The notes beneath the pieces were generated by a model that was not told the origin of the DNA, searched no databases, and saw only the letters and a list, made by a program, of their open reading frames with translations. From Desulfuribacillus stibiiarsenatis (GTDB lineage: Bacteria; Bacillota; Bacilli; Desulfuribacillales; Desulfuribacillaceae), in contig NZ_MJAT01000036.1 of NCBI RefSeq assembly GCF_001742305.1, positions 62,001 to 126,000 on the forward strand: a DNA stretch of 64,000 bases, written 5' to 3'. Within the stretch, counting starts at the first letter, position 1, and every line of letters begins with the position of its first letter. This document shows, in pieces, positions 35,454 through 44,645 of the stretch. Both the position numbers and the translations under genes were made by a program.

Positions 35454-37394
35454 ATGAAAAATCAATTTGTGATTGCAGCAACACATAGTGGTTGTGGTAA
35501 AACAACAATTACATTAGGGCTATTAAAAGCATTGATAGATAGAGGATATGATGTGCAAAGTTTTAAATGTGGTCCTGACTTCTTAGATCCAATTTTGCAT
35601 GAGTATGTGACGAATCGTCCTTCCAATAATTTGGATACGTGGATGTTAGATGAGGTTAGCAATCGAAAGATATTTCATAAATATGCTAGTAACTGTGATA
35701 TCTCAATCATCGAAGGAGTCATGGGAACTTTTGATGGAAGTGAAGGGGTTGGTCAAAAGGGTAGTACCGCCGATTTAGCAAAACTACTGTCATTGCCTGT
35801 GCTCCTTGTTGTTGATGCACAGGGCATGGCTGGAAGTATTGTACCTTATATTGCAGGTTTCCTACAATGGGATTCGGGAATTCGATATTGTGGTATTCTG
35901 CTAAATCGAGTCGGTAGCGAAAGTCATGGAAACCTATTGAAAGGTTTAATCGAAGAAAATTTAAACGTACCAGTGATTGGATTCTTACCTAAAAATCCTG
36001 ACATTACACTACCTTCAAGGCATTTAGGATTACGTACTGACTATAACGTTGATGTTTGGTCAGAGACAATTCAATTGATAGCTAATTTTATTGAAAAGCA
36101 TGTTAATATTGAAGAACTGTTACAATATACAGCAGTACCACAGAACTCTAATACAATTCAGGAAGAGCTAGTCACTGAAACAATACAATATAGTATAAAT
36201 AGGTTAATTAAGACTGAAGAATCTCATAGTGACGAAAAAATTACTATTGGGATTGCTAAAGATGAGGCATTTAAATTTTATTATCATGAGAATCTAGAAC
36301 TATTGAAATCTTCCCAAATAAATCTTGTTGAATTTAGCCCGCTGAATGATTGGACCCTTCCCGATGTAGATGCTATATACATTGGTGGTGGCTATCCTGA
36401 AGTATATAAAGAGCAATTAGCCCATAATGCTGGTTTTATCAAAAATCTAAGAGATAAAATTAACGATGGAATGCCTGTTTTTGCTGAATGTGGCGGATAT
36501 ATGTATCTGGCAGAAGCTATCGATGGGGTTCCAATGGTAGGTGTGGTTCCAGGCAAAATTACCATGGAATCACGTTTTCAAGCATTGGGATACGTAGAAG
36601 CATTAACGGCATCTGAAGGTTTTATGATGCAGGGGATTCCTATAAGAGGGCATGAATTTCATTATTCAAAACTTACCTCAGAGATACCAGCAGATCAACA
36701 AAAACCTGCATTTCAATATTTAGGACGTAAAGCAGGCAAGATATCTGGTTATCATTCCAATCATATATTTGCTAGCTATGTTCATGTACATTTTCTTAGT
36801 AATATTGATTTTGTCTCTTCGTTCGTTAATGCCGCTTACTTGTATCGAAATCAGTTGAAACAAAGACAAAATAGCATTGAAAATCAATTGAATATTCAAG
36901 TCCATACGGGAAATGGTAAAGGGAAAACCACAGCTGCAATCGGGAATGTGATTGCGCGATTACCAAATAAGGCAGGTATTGTACAATTTCTTAAAGGCTC
37001 AAGAGACACTGGTGAAAAAATAGTATTCTATCATTTAGAACAAGTAGACTTATTTACATGTGGCACTGGTAAATTTATAAGAAACTCAAATCCAACACAA
37101 GATGATTATCGGGAAGCTGAGAATGGCTTGCTTAAGGCAAACGAGTTCGTGAAAAACCCAAGTTACAAAACAATTGTGCTTGATGAGATATCCCATACAA
37201 TTAACAAAGGATTAATCTCAATCACTGATATCTTAGAGTTAATACGCTTAAAGTCACCGGAAACGTTACTGATTTTAACTGGTCGTGATATGCCTAATGA
37301 GCTAATGGAAGTAGCAGATTGTGTTATGCACTATCGTCAAGAAAAACATCCATATGAGAAAAATATACAAGCTAGAAGAGGGATTGAATATTAA
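35454..37394 (+). CDS. cbiA-cobO: fusion: cobyrinate a,c-diamide synthase (CbiA) + cob(I)yrinate adenosyltransferase (CobO/BtuR)
   Basis: A 646-aa two-domain protein. Residues 1-455 are CbiA: P-loop AATHSGCGKTTITLG, SIIEGVMGTFDGSEG, and a glutaminase domain with GGGYPEVY and ECGGYMYLAEA (nucleophile Cys346). After a short Gln/Asn-rich linker, residues about 479-646 are CobO: VHTGNGKGKTTAAIG (P-loop from Gly486), VQFLKGSRDTGE, VLDEISHTINKGL and the C-terminal ARRGIEY. CbiA amidates the a and c carboxylates; CobO adds the adenosyl group to that product, so consecutive steps are joined. The frame is unbroken through the junction. Confidence 0.93.
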   Translation: MKNQFVIAATHSGCGKTTITLGLLKALIDRGYDVQSFKCGPDFLDPILHEYVTNRPSNNLDTWMLDEVSNRKIFHKYASNCDISIIEGVMGTFDGSEGVGQKGSTADLAKLLSLPVLLVVDAQGMAGSIVPYIAGFLQWDSGIRYCGILLNRVGSESHGNLLKGLIEENLNVPVIGFLPKNPDITLPSRHLGLRTDYNVDVWSETIQLIANFIEKHVNIEELLQYTAVPQNSNTIQEELVTETIQYSINRLIKTEESHSDEKITIGIAKDEAFKFYYHENLELLKSSQINLVEFSPLNDWTLPDVDAIYIGGGYPEVYKEQLAHNAGFIKNLRDKINDGMPVFAECGGYMYLAEAIDGVPMVGVVPGKITMESRFQALGYVEALTASEGFMMQGIPIRGHEFHYSKLTSEIPADQQKPAFQYLGRKAGKISGYHSNHIFASYVHVHFLSNIDFVSSFVNAAYLYRNQLKQRQNSIENQLNIQVHTGNGKGKTTAAIGNVIARLPNKAGIVQFLKGSRDTGEKIVFYHLEQVDLFTCGTGKFIRNSNPTQDDYREAENGLLKANEFVKNPSYKTIVLDEISHTINKGLISITDILELIRLKSPETLLILTGRDMPNELMEVADCVMHYRQEKHPYEKNIQARRGIEY

Positions 37395-37936
37395 TGATTT
37401 ACTCAATTAGTGGCGGTGCCCGAAGTGGAAAAAGTAAGTTTGCTGAAGCGCTTGCATTGCAATTATCTGAAAAATATCAAACCGAAGTTATATATATTGC
37501 CACCTGTGAGTTCGTTGATGAGGAAATGGCAGACAGGGTAAAGCGACATGTAGAGCAACGGCCTAGCGATTGGAAAACGATAGAAGAACCGATTAAATTA
37601 GAAAATATGATTGCTAGTTTTAAAAGCGAAAATATCATTCTAATTGATTGCTTGACTTTATGGATATCAAATCTCCTCGTTAGAAACCACACAGAAGAGG
37701 AAATAATAGAACGTTTGCACGCACTGTGCCAATACATGAAAACAACTTCTCATCAATGTATTTTTGTCACCAATGAGGTTGGGTTAGGAATTATACCATC
37801 AAATGAATTATCTCGGAAGTTTCGAGATATTGCTGGCTTATCAAATCAAATACTTAATTATTATGCAGATGAGAAGATTTTTGTTCTTTCCGGAATACCA
37901 ATTGATTTAAAGAAAATATCGTGGGAAGGGGTGTAA
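37394..37936 (+). CDS. cobU: adenosylcobinamide kinase / guanylyltransferase
   Basis: CobU (180 aa) phosphorylates adenosylcobinamide and attaches GMP. The P-loop ISGGARSGKSKFAE is at residues 5-18. The segment RVKRHVEQRPSDWKTIEEP contains the guanylylated His region. LIDCLTLWISNLL and VTNEVGLGIIPSNELSRKFRD complete the pattern. Its ATG overlaps the stop of cbiA-cobO by one base (TAATG). Confidence 0.95.
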   Translation: MIYSISGGARSGKSKFAEALALQLSEKYQTEVIYIATCEFVDEEMADRVKRHVEQRPSDWKTIEEPIKLENMIASFKSENIILIDCLTLWISNLLVRNHTEEEIIERLHALCQYMKTTSHQCIFVTNEVGLGIIPSNELSRKFRDIAGLSNQILNYYADEKIFVLSGIPIDLKKISWEGV

Positions 37937-37942
37937 TGCTCA

Positions 37943-39502
37943 ATGAAGATACCTGCTATTATGCTCCAAGGGACATCTTCTGATGTTGGGAAAAGTATTC
38001 TTGCTACAGCGTTATGTAGAATTTTTAAGCAGGATCAGTTTGCAGTTACACCTTTTAAATCTCAAAATATGGCATTAAATTCTTATATTACAGCTGATGG
38101 TGGGGAAATTGGTCGTGCACAAGCAGTACAAGCTTTTGCAGCGGAAGTCACACCTACAGTCGATATGAATCCGATTCTACTTAAACCTAGCCGTGAAATG
38201 ATGGCAGAGGTAATAGTTCACGGGAAAACTGTAGAAAACATGAGTGCAAAAGCATATCGAAATCATTTCATTGATCAAGCATTACAATCTATTAATTTAT
38301 CTTTGCAAAGACTGCAAAACCAATATGACGTAATTGTTATAGAAGGAGCAGGGAGTCCGGCAGAGATTAATTTGAAAGACCGAGATATAGCAAATATGAA
38401 AATAGCTGAACTAGCAGACGCTAAAGTAGTCCTTGTAGCAGATATTGATAGAGGCGGGGTGTTTGCCTCTATTGTTGGAACGTTAGAATTACTATCACAA
38501 CAAGAACGAGACAGAATTATAGGTTTTATTATTAACAAATTTCGTGGGGATATTGAGCTTTTACAGCCTGGTCTTACATGGTTAGAAGAACGTACAGGTA
38601 AAAAAGTGCTAGGTGTCGTTCCCTATATCACAAATTTGAAGATCGAAGCTGAGGACTCGCTTGCGTTAACCAAAACATATCAATCTTCGCAACAAAAGTT
38701 CAAACAGTGTACTGTAAGGGTTGGGGTTATACAATTCTCTAAAATATCAAATTTTACAGACTTTGATTGTTTGCAGTTAGAAGCAATGATAGATTTACAA
38801 TTTATTCAATCAACTGATCTAGAGACGAATTTCTTAGACTTTGATGCGATAATATTACCTGGCACGAAAAACACGATGGACGACTTATATCAACTTCAGA
38901 TCTCTGGCATAGATAGAAAAATCATTCAATATGCAAATGATGGTGGATTAGTGATTGGGATTTGCGGAGGATATCAGATATTAGGCAAACATCTCTATAA
39001 TCCGCATAGTAATGACTCGGAGATTGAATATTTAGAAGGATTAGGTCTGATTCCTGTGGAAACTCGATTCGAAAAAACGAAGATTACGCAACAGGTCGTA
39101 GGAGAATTTGTAGACTCATTATTCTCCGACACGCATAATTGCCTAGGAAAGACAGTAAAAGGGTTTGAAATTCACACAGGAAGAACGGAATATTTAGAGA
39201 ATGCCATTCCGCTCATTAAAATACGTTTACGTTCGAACACCCCTACTGATAGTTTGGATGGTTGTCGGAATCAAATGGGAAATGTATTTGGTAGCTATTT
39301 TCATGGGATTTTTGATAATGATATATTTCGCCGAATGTGGATAAATTATATGATGATTCGAAAGGGTCAAAAGCCATTGGATCAGTCTGATTTTATCAAG
39401 TACGAGGGTAGTCATGACTATCAATTCGATCAACTAGCAAATATTGTTAGAGAAAACGTGAATATTGAAACTATTTATCAACAGATTTCTTTGTATAAAT
39501 AA
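37943..39502 (+). CDS. cbiP: cobyric acid synthase (glutamine-hydrolysing)
   Basis: CbiP/CobQ (519 aa) amidates the b, d, e and g carboxylates of adenosylcobyrinate a,c-diamide. The dethiobiotin-synthetase-like ATPase domain carries MLQGTSSDVGKSILA and FKSQNMALNSYIT. The C-terminal glutaminase domain has LPGTKNTMDDL, GICGGYQILGKHL with its Cys, and GSYFHGIFDND. SD GGAAGGGG lies upstream of the ATG. Confidence 0.96.
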   Translation: MKIPAIMLQGTSSDVGKSILATALCRIFKQDQFAVTPFKSQNMALNSYITADGGEIGRAQAVQAFAAEVTPTVDMNPILLKPSREMMAEVIVHGKTVENMSAKAYRNHFIDQALQSINLSLQRLQNQYDVIVIEGAGSPAEINLKDRDIANMKIAELADAKVVLVADIDRGGVFASIVGTLELLSQQERDRIIGFIINKFRGDIELLQPGLTWLEERTGKKVLGVVPYITNLKIEAEDSLALTKTYQSSQQKFKQCTVRVGVIQFSKISNFTDFDCLQLEAMIDLQFIQSTDLETNFLDFDAIILPGTKNTMDDLYQLQISGIDRKIIQYANDGGLVIGICGGYQILGKHLYNPHSNDSEIEYLEGLGLIPVETRFEKTKITQQVVGEFVDSLFSDTHNCLGKTVKGFEIHTGRTEYLENAIPLIKIRLRSNTPTDSLDGCRNQMGNVFGSYFHGIFDNDIFRRMWINYMMIRKGQKPLDQSDFIKYEGSHDYQFDQLANIVRENVNIETIYQQISLYK

Positions 39503-39534
39503 ATACAACAAAAATCGTAGACACGAGGCGATCT

Positions 39535-40500
39535 ATGTTTTTTTCATCAAGTATTGTGATCTTTGCAATTATGGTTGACCGTTTTATTGGAGATCCTAAG
39601 AGATATCATCCCGTAGTGCTTATAGGGTATATGATTAGTAAATTAGAGCAAATTCTTTATCCACAGTTAGCAGGAACCCCATTCGTCAAAAAGTTTTTAG
39701 GTGGTGTTTTAGTTAGTACTGTGATTATTTTTACTTGGGTTGTCTCTTACTACGTCTATATATTAGTATTCGCCATTCATCATTGGCTTGGTTACGCGAT
39801 TGCAATATATCTCATGTCATTAACAATGACTTGGAAGGGATTAAGGGATGCTGCAGTCTCAATCTATATGCTATTAATGGATAATCGAGTACAAAACGCC
39901 AGACATGAAGTAGGGATGATAGTAGGAAGAGATACTGTAGAACTAAATGATTCGGAAATCAGCCGGGCTACCATCGAATCCGTATCGGAAAACTTAGTAG
40001 ATGGAGTAATCGCTCCTGTATTTTATGGGTTTTTATTTGGGATGCCAAGTGCATTTGTATATCGATCGATTAATACAATGGATTCCATGTTAGGTTATAA
40101 AAATGAACGCTATGCTGACTTTGGTTTTTGCGCTGCAAAAATTGATGATGTCATGAATTGGATACCTGCAAGAATTAGTTATGTTCTTATTATGCTTGCA
40201 GTAATGATTGGCAAATTTCACTTTCGCTTAGCTGCTTTAACTGTTAGAAATGACGCCGCCAAGCACCCTAGTCCCAATAGTGGCATACCTGAATCTGCTT
40301 TTGCAGGTGCATTAAATGTTCAATTAGGTGGTACAAACTACTATCAAGGAACCCCATCATTTAGAGCATATCTAAATGAGTTTGGGAGAAAATCGGAACC
40401 TATTGACATCAAGAAAGCAGTCCAATTATTAGATTTAACTATGATGATCACAGTTAGCATGCTAGGTATCATAGCCGTATTAATTCATCTTGTATGGTAG
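39535..40500 (+). CDS. cbiB: adenosylcobinamide-phosphate synthase
   Basis: A membrane protein of 321 aa joining aminopropanol phosphate to cobyric acid. It opens with VDRFIGDPKRYHPVVLIG, the family signature. VGRDTVELNDSEISRATIESVSEN (conserved core, quoted in part as IESVSENLVDGVIAPVFY) and MDSMLGYKNERYADFG follow. About four to five hydrophobic segments are visible. SD CGAGGCG precedes the ATG. Confidence 0.95.
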   Translation: MFFSSSIVIFAIMVDRFIGDPKRYHPVVLIGYMISKLEQILYPQLAGTPFVKKFLGGVLVSTVIIFTWVVSYYVYILVFAIHHWLGYAIAIYLMSLTMTWKGLRDAAVSIYMLLMDNRVQNARHEVGMIVGRDTVELNDSEISRATIESVSENLVDGVIAPVFYGFLFGMPSAFVYRSINTMDSMLGYKNERYADFGFCAAKIDDVMNWIPARISYVLIMLAVMIGKFHFRLAALTVRNDAAKHPSPNSGIPESAFAGALNVQLGGTNYYQGTPSFRAYLNEFGRKSEPIDIKKAVQLLDLTMMITVSMLGIIAVLIHLVW

Positions 40501-40510
40501 GAGGTGTCAA

Positions 40511-41269
40511 ATGGAACTACTAAAAACTTTATTTGTAGCTATTACGTTTTTAACAAAAATTCCAATGCCCTTGATACCGTATCAAGAAAAAAGACTCAGA
40601 GAATCTGTGATATTCTTCCCTGTGGTCGGAGCGTTAATCGGTTCATTATATGTACTAATCTATACTGCGGCCCAAGGGTTATTAACTACTATGATTGCAG
40701 GTGTATTCGTTTTGTTTTTTGGTGCGGTAATTACAGGTTTTCTGCATTATGACGGTTTAATGGATACATTTGATGGAATCGGCAGCCAGAAACCGAAAGA
40801 TGCTATTTTAGAAATTATGAAAGACAGTAGAGTAGGCGCAATTGGTGTTATTATGACTATTTTTATTACGTTATTACAATGGTCTGCCATTGTGAGCATT
40901 CCGGAAATATACATATTAGCAATTTTATTTGTAGCACCAATCATCAGTAGAAGTATGATGGTTTATGCTATGTTTTTATTTCCATCAGCAAAACATGGAG
41001 AAGGCTTGGGTGGGATTTTTGCAAAAAAAGTTAATATTCGCCAATTATCGATTGTATTTATCATTACGATTGGTTTATCTGTAATTGCTTTGCAAATGTA
41101 TGGAGTTTTGTTATTTATTCTCGTATTGGGGTTTTCAATTTTTACTATGAAATATATCAGCATGCAAGTTGGTGGAATGACAGGAGATACCTATGGAGCA
41201 ATTCAGGTAATTGCTGAACTTTACGTTTATTTATTTGCTGTATTTGTATTTAAAGGCGGATGGCTTTAG
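40511..41269 (+). CDS. cobS: adenosylcobinamide-GDP ribazoletransferase
   Basis: CobS (252 aa) is a polytopic membrane enzyme that joins alpha-ribazole to adenosylcobinamide-GDP. The active-site region GFLHYDGLMDTFDGIGS and KDSRVGAIGVI are clear, with several hydrophobic helices after it. ATG 40511 directly follows a near-perfect AGGAGGTG SD; an in-frame start at 40490 is inside cbiB and rejected. It abuts pduX with no gap. Confidence 0.95.
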   Translation: MELLKTLFVAITFLTKIPMPLIPYQEKRLRESVIFFPVVGALIGSLYVLIYTAAQGLLTTMIAGVFVLFFGAVITGFLHYDGLMDTFDGIGSQKPKDAILEIMKDSRVGAIGVIMTIFITLLQWSAIVSIPEIYILAILFVAPIISRSMMVYAMFLFPSAKHGEGLGGIFAKKVNIRQLSIVFIITIGLSVIALQMYGVLLFILVLGFSIFTMKYISMQVGGMTGDTYGAIQVIAELYVYLFAVFVFKGGWL

Positions 41270-42226
41270 ATGAATCAACAAACTATTCAGGTTCGTGTAC
41301 CTGGTACTTGCGGGGAATGGTCCCAAGGGTATATAGATGGGGAACCTTTTCTGATTACTTGCCCTATTCAAAAATACACTGTAGTACAAATAGAATACTC
41401 TCCGCAGACCGTTGGTTCTAGTTTGTCTTTCGTGATGAGCCACGAGAAAAGAAAAGTTCATCAAGCGCTAGCTTTATTGTTACATTCACTTGAAGTTAGT
41501 GGTAGTTTCACCGTTAAGTTTCTTGATGAGCTACCAATGCACAAAGGTTATGGAAGTAGTACTGCTGATATTACAGCCGTTTTATTAGGGGTAAGCAAAT
41601 TACTCTTCAATACTCCAATGGACGCAAGTAAAATTTTAGATATAGCCACAAAGATTGAGCCTTCGGACGGCGTGATGTATAACGGAATTGCTGCAGTCAA
41701 TCAAAGGGATGGCAAACAGATGTTACTCATAGCCCCCCCCCTTACAAATCCAGTATTTATTATAGATTATGGAATCCATATTAACACTCTAGAATGGAAT
41801 CAATTACTTAAGGACCAAGCAAAGTTTTATTCAAAGAGTGAGCGTTCTCATAAAATGAAAGACAGTTTCTGTTGTATTAGGGATGGAATTGCTTACAATA
41901 ATCTACCTGCTCTTAAAATGGGATGTGCGATTAGTAGAGATATACTTCACGAATATCTCAACCAATATAAGATACCATATTACCCGATGTTAGGGTTTTA
42001 TAATCAATTATCTACTTCTTTGCAAAGTTGCATTGAAGCTATCATTCCTTCGCATAGTGGTTCCATTGAAGGCTATGTATTGAAAGAAGATTTATCAATG
42101 GCACAAAAAAAAGTACTAAGTCATATTGCAGCAGAAAATGAGTGGGAAATTGAGTTTACATATTTAGGTAACGGCGGGGGAGAGTTTTATGATTGTGCGA
42201 CCAATTCATGGAGGAAATGTACATAG
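41270..42226 (+). CDS. pduX: L-threonine kinase (GHMP family, PduX-like)
   Basis: A GHMP-superfamily kinase (318 aa) making L-threonine O-3-phosphate, the precursor of the aminopropanol linker. It begins VRVPGTCGEWSQGYIDG and has the GHMP phosphate loop MHKGYGSSTADITAVL, then KIEPSDGVMYNGIA. Its position next to cobD, which decarboxylates that product, supports the role. A run of nine C lies at 41733-41741 within the gene. The 3' end overlaps cobD by 38 bases. Confidence 0.9.
   Translation: MNQQTIQVRVPGTCGEWSQGYIDGEPFLITCPIQKYTVVQIEYSPQTVGSSLSFVMSHEKRKVHQALALLLHSLEVSGSFTVKFLDELPMHKGYGSSTADITAVLLGVSKLLFNTPMDASKILDIATKIEPSDGVMYNGIAAVNQRDGKQMLLIAPPLTNPVFIIDYGIHINTLEWNQLLKDQAKFYSKSERSHKMKDSFCCIRDGIAYNNLPALKMGCAISRDILHEYLNQYKIPYYPMLGFYNQLSTSLQSCIEAIIPSHSGSIEGYVLKEDLSMAQKKVLSHIAAENEWEIEFTYLGNGGGEFYDCATNSWRKCT
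41733..41741 (+). repeat. homopolymer of nine C inside pduX
   Basis: Nine consecutive C at about residue 155 of PduX (codons for Ala-Pro-Pro-Leu). Long C runs are rare in this AT-rich window and are prone to slippage or sequencing length errors; the frame as given is intact. Confidence 0.9.
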
Positions 42227-43247
42227 CGAAAATAGCGATACAATAGATTTCAGTGCGAATATCAACCCATGGGGACCACCAAGAGGTTTAAAAGATCACT
42301 TAATGTCAGCTTATGATCAAATTATTCACTACCCTGAGCCTACCGCTAATAACCTTAAGAACCAGTTAAGTATTGATTTACAAGTAGCAATGGACAGTCT
42401 AGTCGTTGGGAATGGAGCTATAGAGTTGATCTATTTGCTGGCTCAAGCAAAGCGGTATCAGACAGTTGTTGTTATTACACCTACTTTTCAAGAATACGAA
42501 TATAGCTTGAGAAAAAGTAGTGCAAAAATAATTCATTATTTTCTTGAGGAAGGTCACAAATTTTCTCTTATAGTTAAAGAATTTATAACATGGATTGATA
42601 CAATAGATGGCAAACCCGATGCCATCTATTTCTGTAATCCCAATAATCCAACTGGAAGTTATGTTCCTTCTGTCCAATTAAAACCATTATTAGAGTTCAC
42701 CGCTCACAATCAAATTGATTTCATTGTAGATGAGTCATTTATCGAGTTCACAGAAACCTGTGGTTTGATACATTATACAAAGAAATACCATAACTTACTG
42801 TTAATTCGTTCCATGACTAAATTTTATAGTATACCAGGCTTGCGATTAGGATACATGATTTGCGCTCCTACAGTAGCTTCGCTAATAGAATCTTATCAGC
42901 CGCCATGGTCAGTGAATGTATTTGCCCAATACGCAGGGGAATACGTGTTGAGAGATCAGAATTTTGTTAATAATTCCATCTTTCAAAATCGAATGCAGAG
43001 ATTTTATTTGCAATCTGTATTGCAAAGTAATAAGTTATTTACAATCTATCCGTCTTATACAAACTTTCTACTTTTAAAAACTGATTCTCACCTTGTCGGC
43101 AATCTAATATCTCATTTATATAAACATAAAATATTGATTCGTGATTGTAGTAACTTTGTAGGTTTGGAGAAGGGATATATACGTATAGCAGTGAAAGGCG
43201 AAGCAGAGAATCAGAAATTACTAGATGCTGTTTCAAAATTTCGTTAA
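42189..43247 (+). CDS. cobD: threonine-phosphate decarboxylase
   Basis: A PLP enzyme (352 aa; class I aminotransferase fold, histidinol-phosphate aminotransferase-like) producing (R)-1-amino-2-propanol O-2-phosphate. It opens HGGNVHSENSDTIDFSANIN, typical of CobD. It also shows FCNPNNPTGSYVP and the PLP-lysine segment RSMTKFYSIPGLRLGYM. The name follows the Salmonella convention. Start ATG 42189 follows GGCGGGGGAGA inside the end of pduX. The product feeds CbiB. Confidence 0.92.
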   Translation: MIVRPIHGGNVHSENSDTIDFSANINPWGPPRGLKDHLMSAYDQIIHYPEPTANNLKNQLSIDLQVAMDSLVVGNGAIELIYLLAQAKRYQTVVVITPTFQEYEYSLRKSSAKIIHYFLEEGHKFSLIVKEFITWIDTIDGKPDAIYFCNPNNPTGSYVPSVQLKPLLEFTAHNQIDFIVDESFIEFTETCGLIHYTKKYHNLLLIRSMTKFYSIPGLRLGYMICAPTVASLIESYQPPWSVNVFAQYAGEYVLRDQNFVNNSIFQNRMQRFYLQSVLQSNKLFTIYPSYTNFLLLKTDSHLVGNLISHLYKHKILIRDCSNFVGLEKGYIRIAVKGEAENQKLLDAVSKFR

Positions 43248-43263
43248 CTGAGAGGGTGAATAG

Positions 43264-43857
43264 ATGCGTGTGGTAATGGTAAGGCATGGAGAAACAGATT
43301 GGAATTTACACAGAAAATACCTTGGACATACGGATGTCCCGTTAAACCAGAAAGGATATTTCGAAACGGCAGAAATATGTGAAAATTTATTGAGTGATTT
43401 GGCACCGCTAAATGGTAATATTCTTATAGCTTCCAGTGATTTGCAACGCTGTTTGTACCTTGCGAAGAGGGTTCAAGAACGTTTACATGTGAAAACGGAT
43501 ATAATCGTTAATAAAAGTTTTAGAGAAATCGACTTTGGTGATTGGGAAGGTTTGACCTTTGATGAAATCCAAGACAAGTATCCGAAACAAGCGGCTTTAT
43601 TTTTAAAACAACCGAATCAGTTACTATTTAACGGAGAAAATCTAGAACAATTTAGCGATAGAATAGTAAACGGAATTCAAAACATATATAATGATGTTAA
43701 AGATATTCATAATATAAATACACTTCTTATAATTACTCATGGTGGTGTGATACGAGTATTGAAGTCGTTGATTCACAAGGGTACGCCTTCGGATTATTGG
43801 CAATACTCTGCAAATCATGGAGAAGTGTTTTGCTTTGAATATCCATACGTTAGTTAA
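43264..43857 (+). CDS. cobC: alpha-ribazole-5'-phosphate phosphatase (histidine phosphatase family)
   Basis: A phosphoglycerate-mutase-like phosphatase (197 aa) with the catalytic VMVRHGETDWNLHRKYLGH (phospho-His in RHGE), SSDLQRCLYLA and the second His in LIITHGGVIRVL. In cobalamin operons this family removes the phosphate from alpha-ribazole phosphate or from cobalamin phosphate. The assignment relies on operon context because the family is broad. SD GAGAGGGTG precedes the ATG. Confidence 0.85.
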   Translation: MRVVMVRHGETDWNLHRKYLGHTDVPLNQKGYFETAEICENLLSDLAPLNGNILIASSDLQRCLYLAKRVQERLHVKTDIIVNKSFREIDFGDWEGLTFDEIQDKYPKQAALFLKQPNQLLFNGENLEQFSDRIVNGIQNIYNDVKDIHNINTLLIITHGGVIRVLKSLIHKGTPSDYWQYSANHGEVFCFEYPYVS

Positions 43858-43918
43858 TCAACTTTATTTAAGAAATCATTGGTATTATATTTATAGTTAT
43901 AAATATAAGGAGAATAAT

Positions 43919-44458
43919 ATGGAGAATTTGTGGAATTTATTTGTAGCTTTTTTTCGTTCAAATATTGTTGGATTTGGCGGTGGACCTGCTTCAATTCCAT
44001 TGATTCGAAAAGAAGTTGTAGATGTTTTTGAATGGATGACCAATGAAGAATTTGCGAATGCTTTAGCTATAGGAAATTCACTACCTGGACCAATTGCTAC
44101 TAAATTAGCGGCGTATATTGGATATCAGGTTGGTGGAGTGAGCGGGGCAATTATCAGTATTGTAGCGACTGTTGGGCCTACTGCTATTGCAATGATTCTT
44201 TTGTTTAGTTTTTTAATGAAATATAAAGATACCGCAGCTATAAAAGGTTTGATGAAAGCAATACAACCAGTAATCGTTATCTTATTACTTCAAGTGGTGT
44301 ATGAGATGAGTAAAAGTACGTATAATCATTATACAATGGGTTTAGGATTGATTACGGTAGGCGCATTTATCGGTGTATTTTTTCTAGGGATTCACCCAGT
44401 GTTTCTTATTATATTAAGCATGTTGACAGGCATTGTATTCTCTAAATTTATTCTATAA
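43919..44458 (+). CDS. chromate transporter family protein, single half
   Basis: A membrane protein of 179 aa equivalent to one ChrA domain: FRSNIVGFGGGPASIPLIRKEVV, then EFANALAIGNSLPGPIATKLAAYIGYQVGG and several hydrophobic helices. Short ChrA proteins usually occur as adjacent pairs, but only one half is present here and a terminator follows. ATG 43919 follows AAGGAGA; a longer frame starting inside cobC is rejected. The substrate in this operon context is unknown. Confidence 0.83.
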   Translation: MENLWNLFVAFFRSNIVGFGGGPASIPLIRKEVVDVFEWMTNEEFANALAIGNSLPGPIATKLAAYIGYQVGGVSGAIISIVATVGPTAIAMILLFSFLMKYKDTAAIKGLMKAIQPVIVILLLQVVYEMSKSTYNHYTMGLGLITVGAFIGVFFLGIHPVFLIILSMLTGIVFSKFIL

Positions 44459-44496
44459 TCTATTGAATTAAACTTTAATCTTATCAATCATTGTAA

Positions 44497-44523
44497 GGCT
44501 ACCTTCATGGGTAGTCTTTTTTT
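44497..44523 (+). terminator. terminator of the cobalamin operon
   Basis: Stem GGCTACC (44497-44503) with GGTAGTC (44510-44516), then seven T. Confidence 0.8.
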
Positions 44524-44577
44524 GATGCCTGAATTTAAGAGATATAATGGTCCGTTATATTTGGTCCAATGACAATA

Positions 44578-44607
44578 TGTATAAAAATAAGAAAATAATG
44601 CAAAATA
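44578..44607 (+). promoter_or_regulatory. candidate sigma-G promoter of sleB-ypeB
   Basis: TGTATA (44578-44583), a 17-base spacer, and CAAAATA (44601-44607) resemble the forespore consensus TGNATA / CATANTA. One mismatch in the -10. Forespore expression is known for sleB-ypeB in Bacillus; the site itself is inference. Confidence 0.4.
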
Positions 44608-44645
44608 AGAGAAATTATTAAAACAAAAATAAGTGAGGGTGAAAT

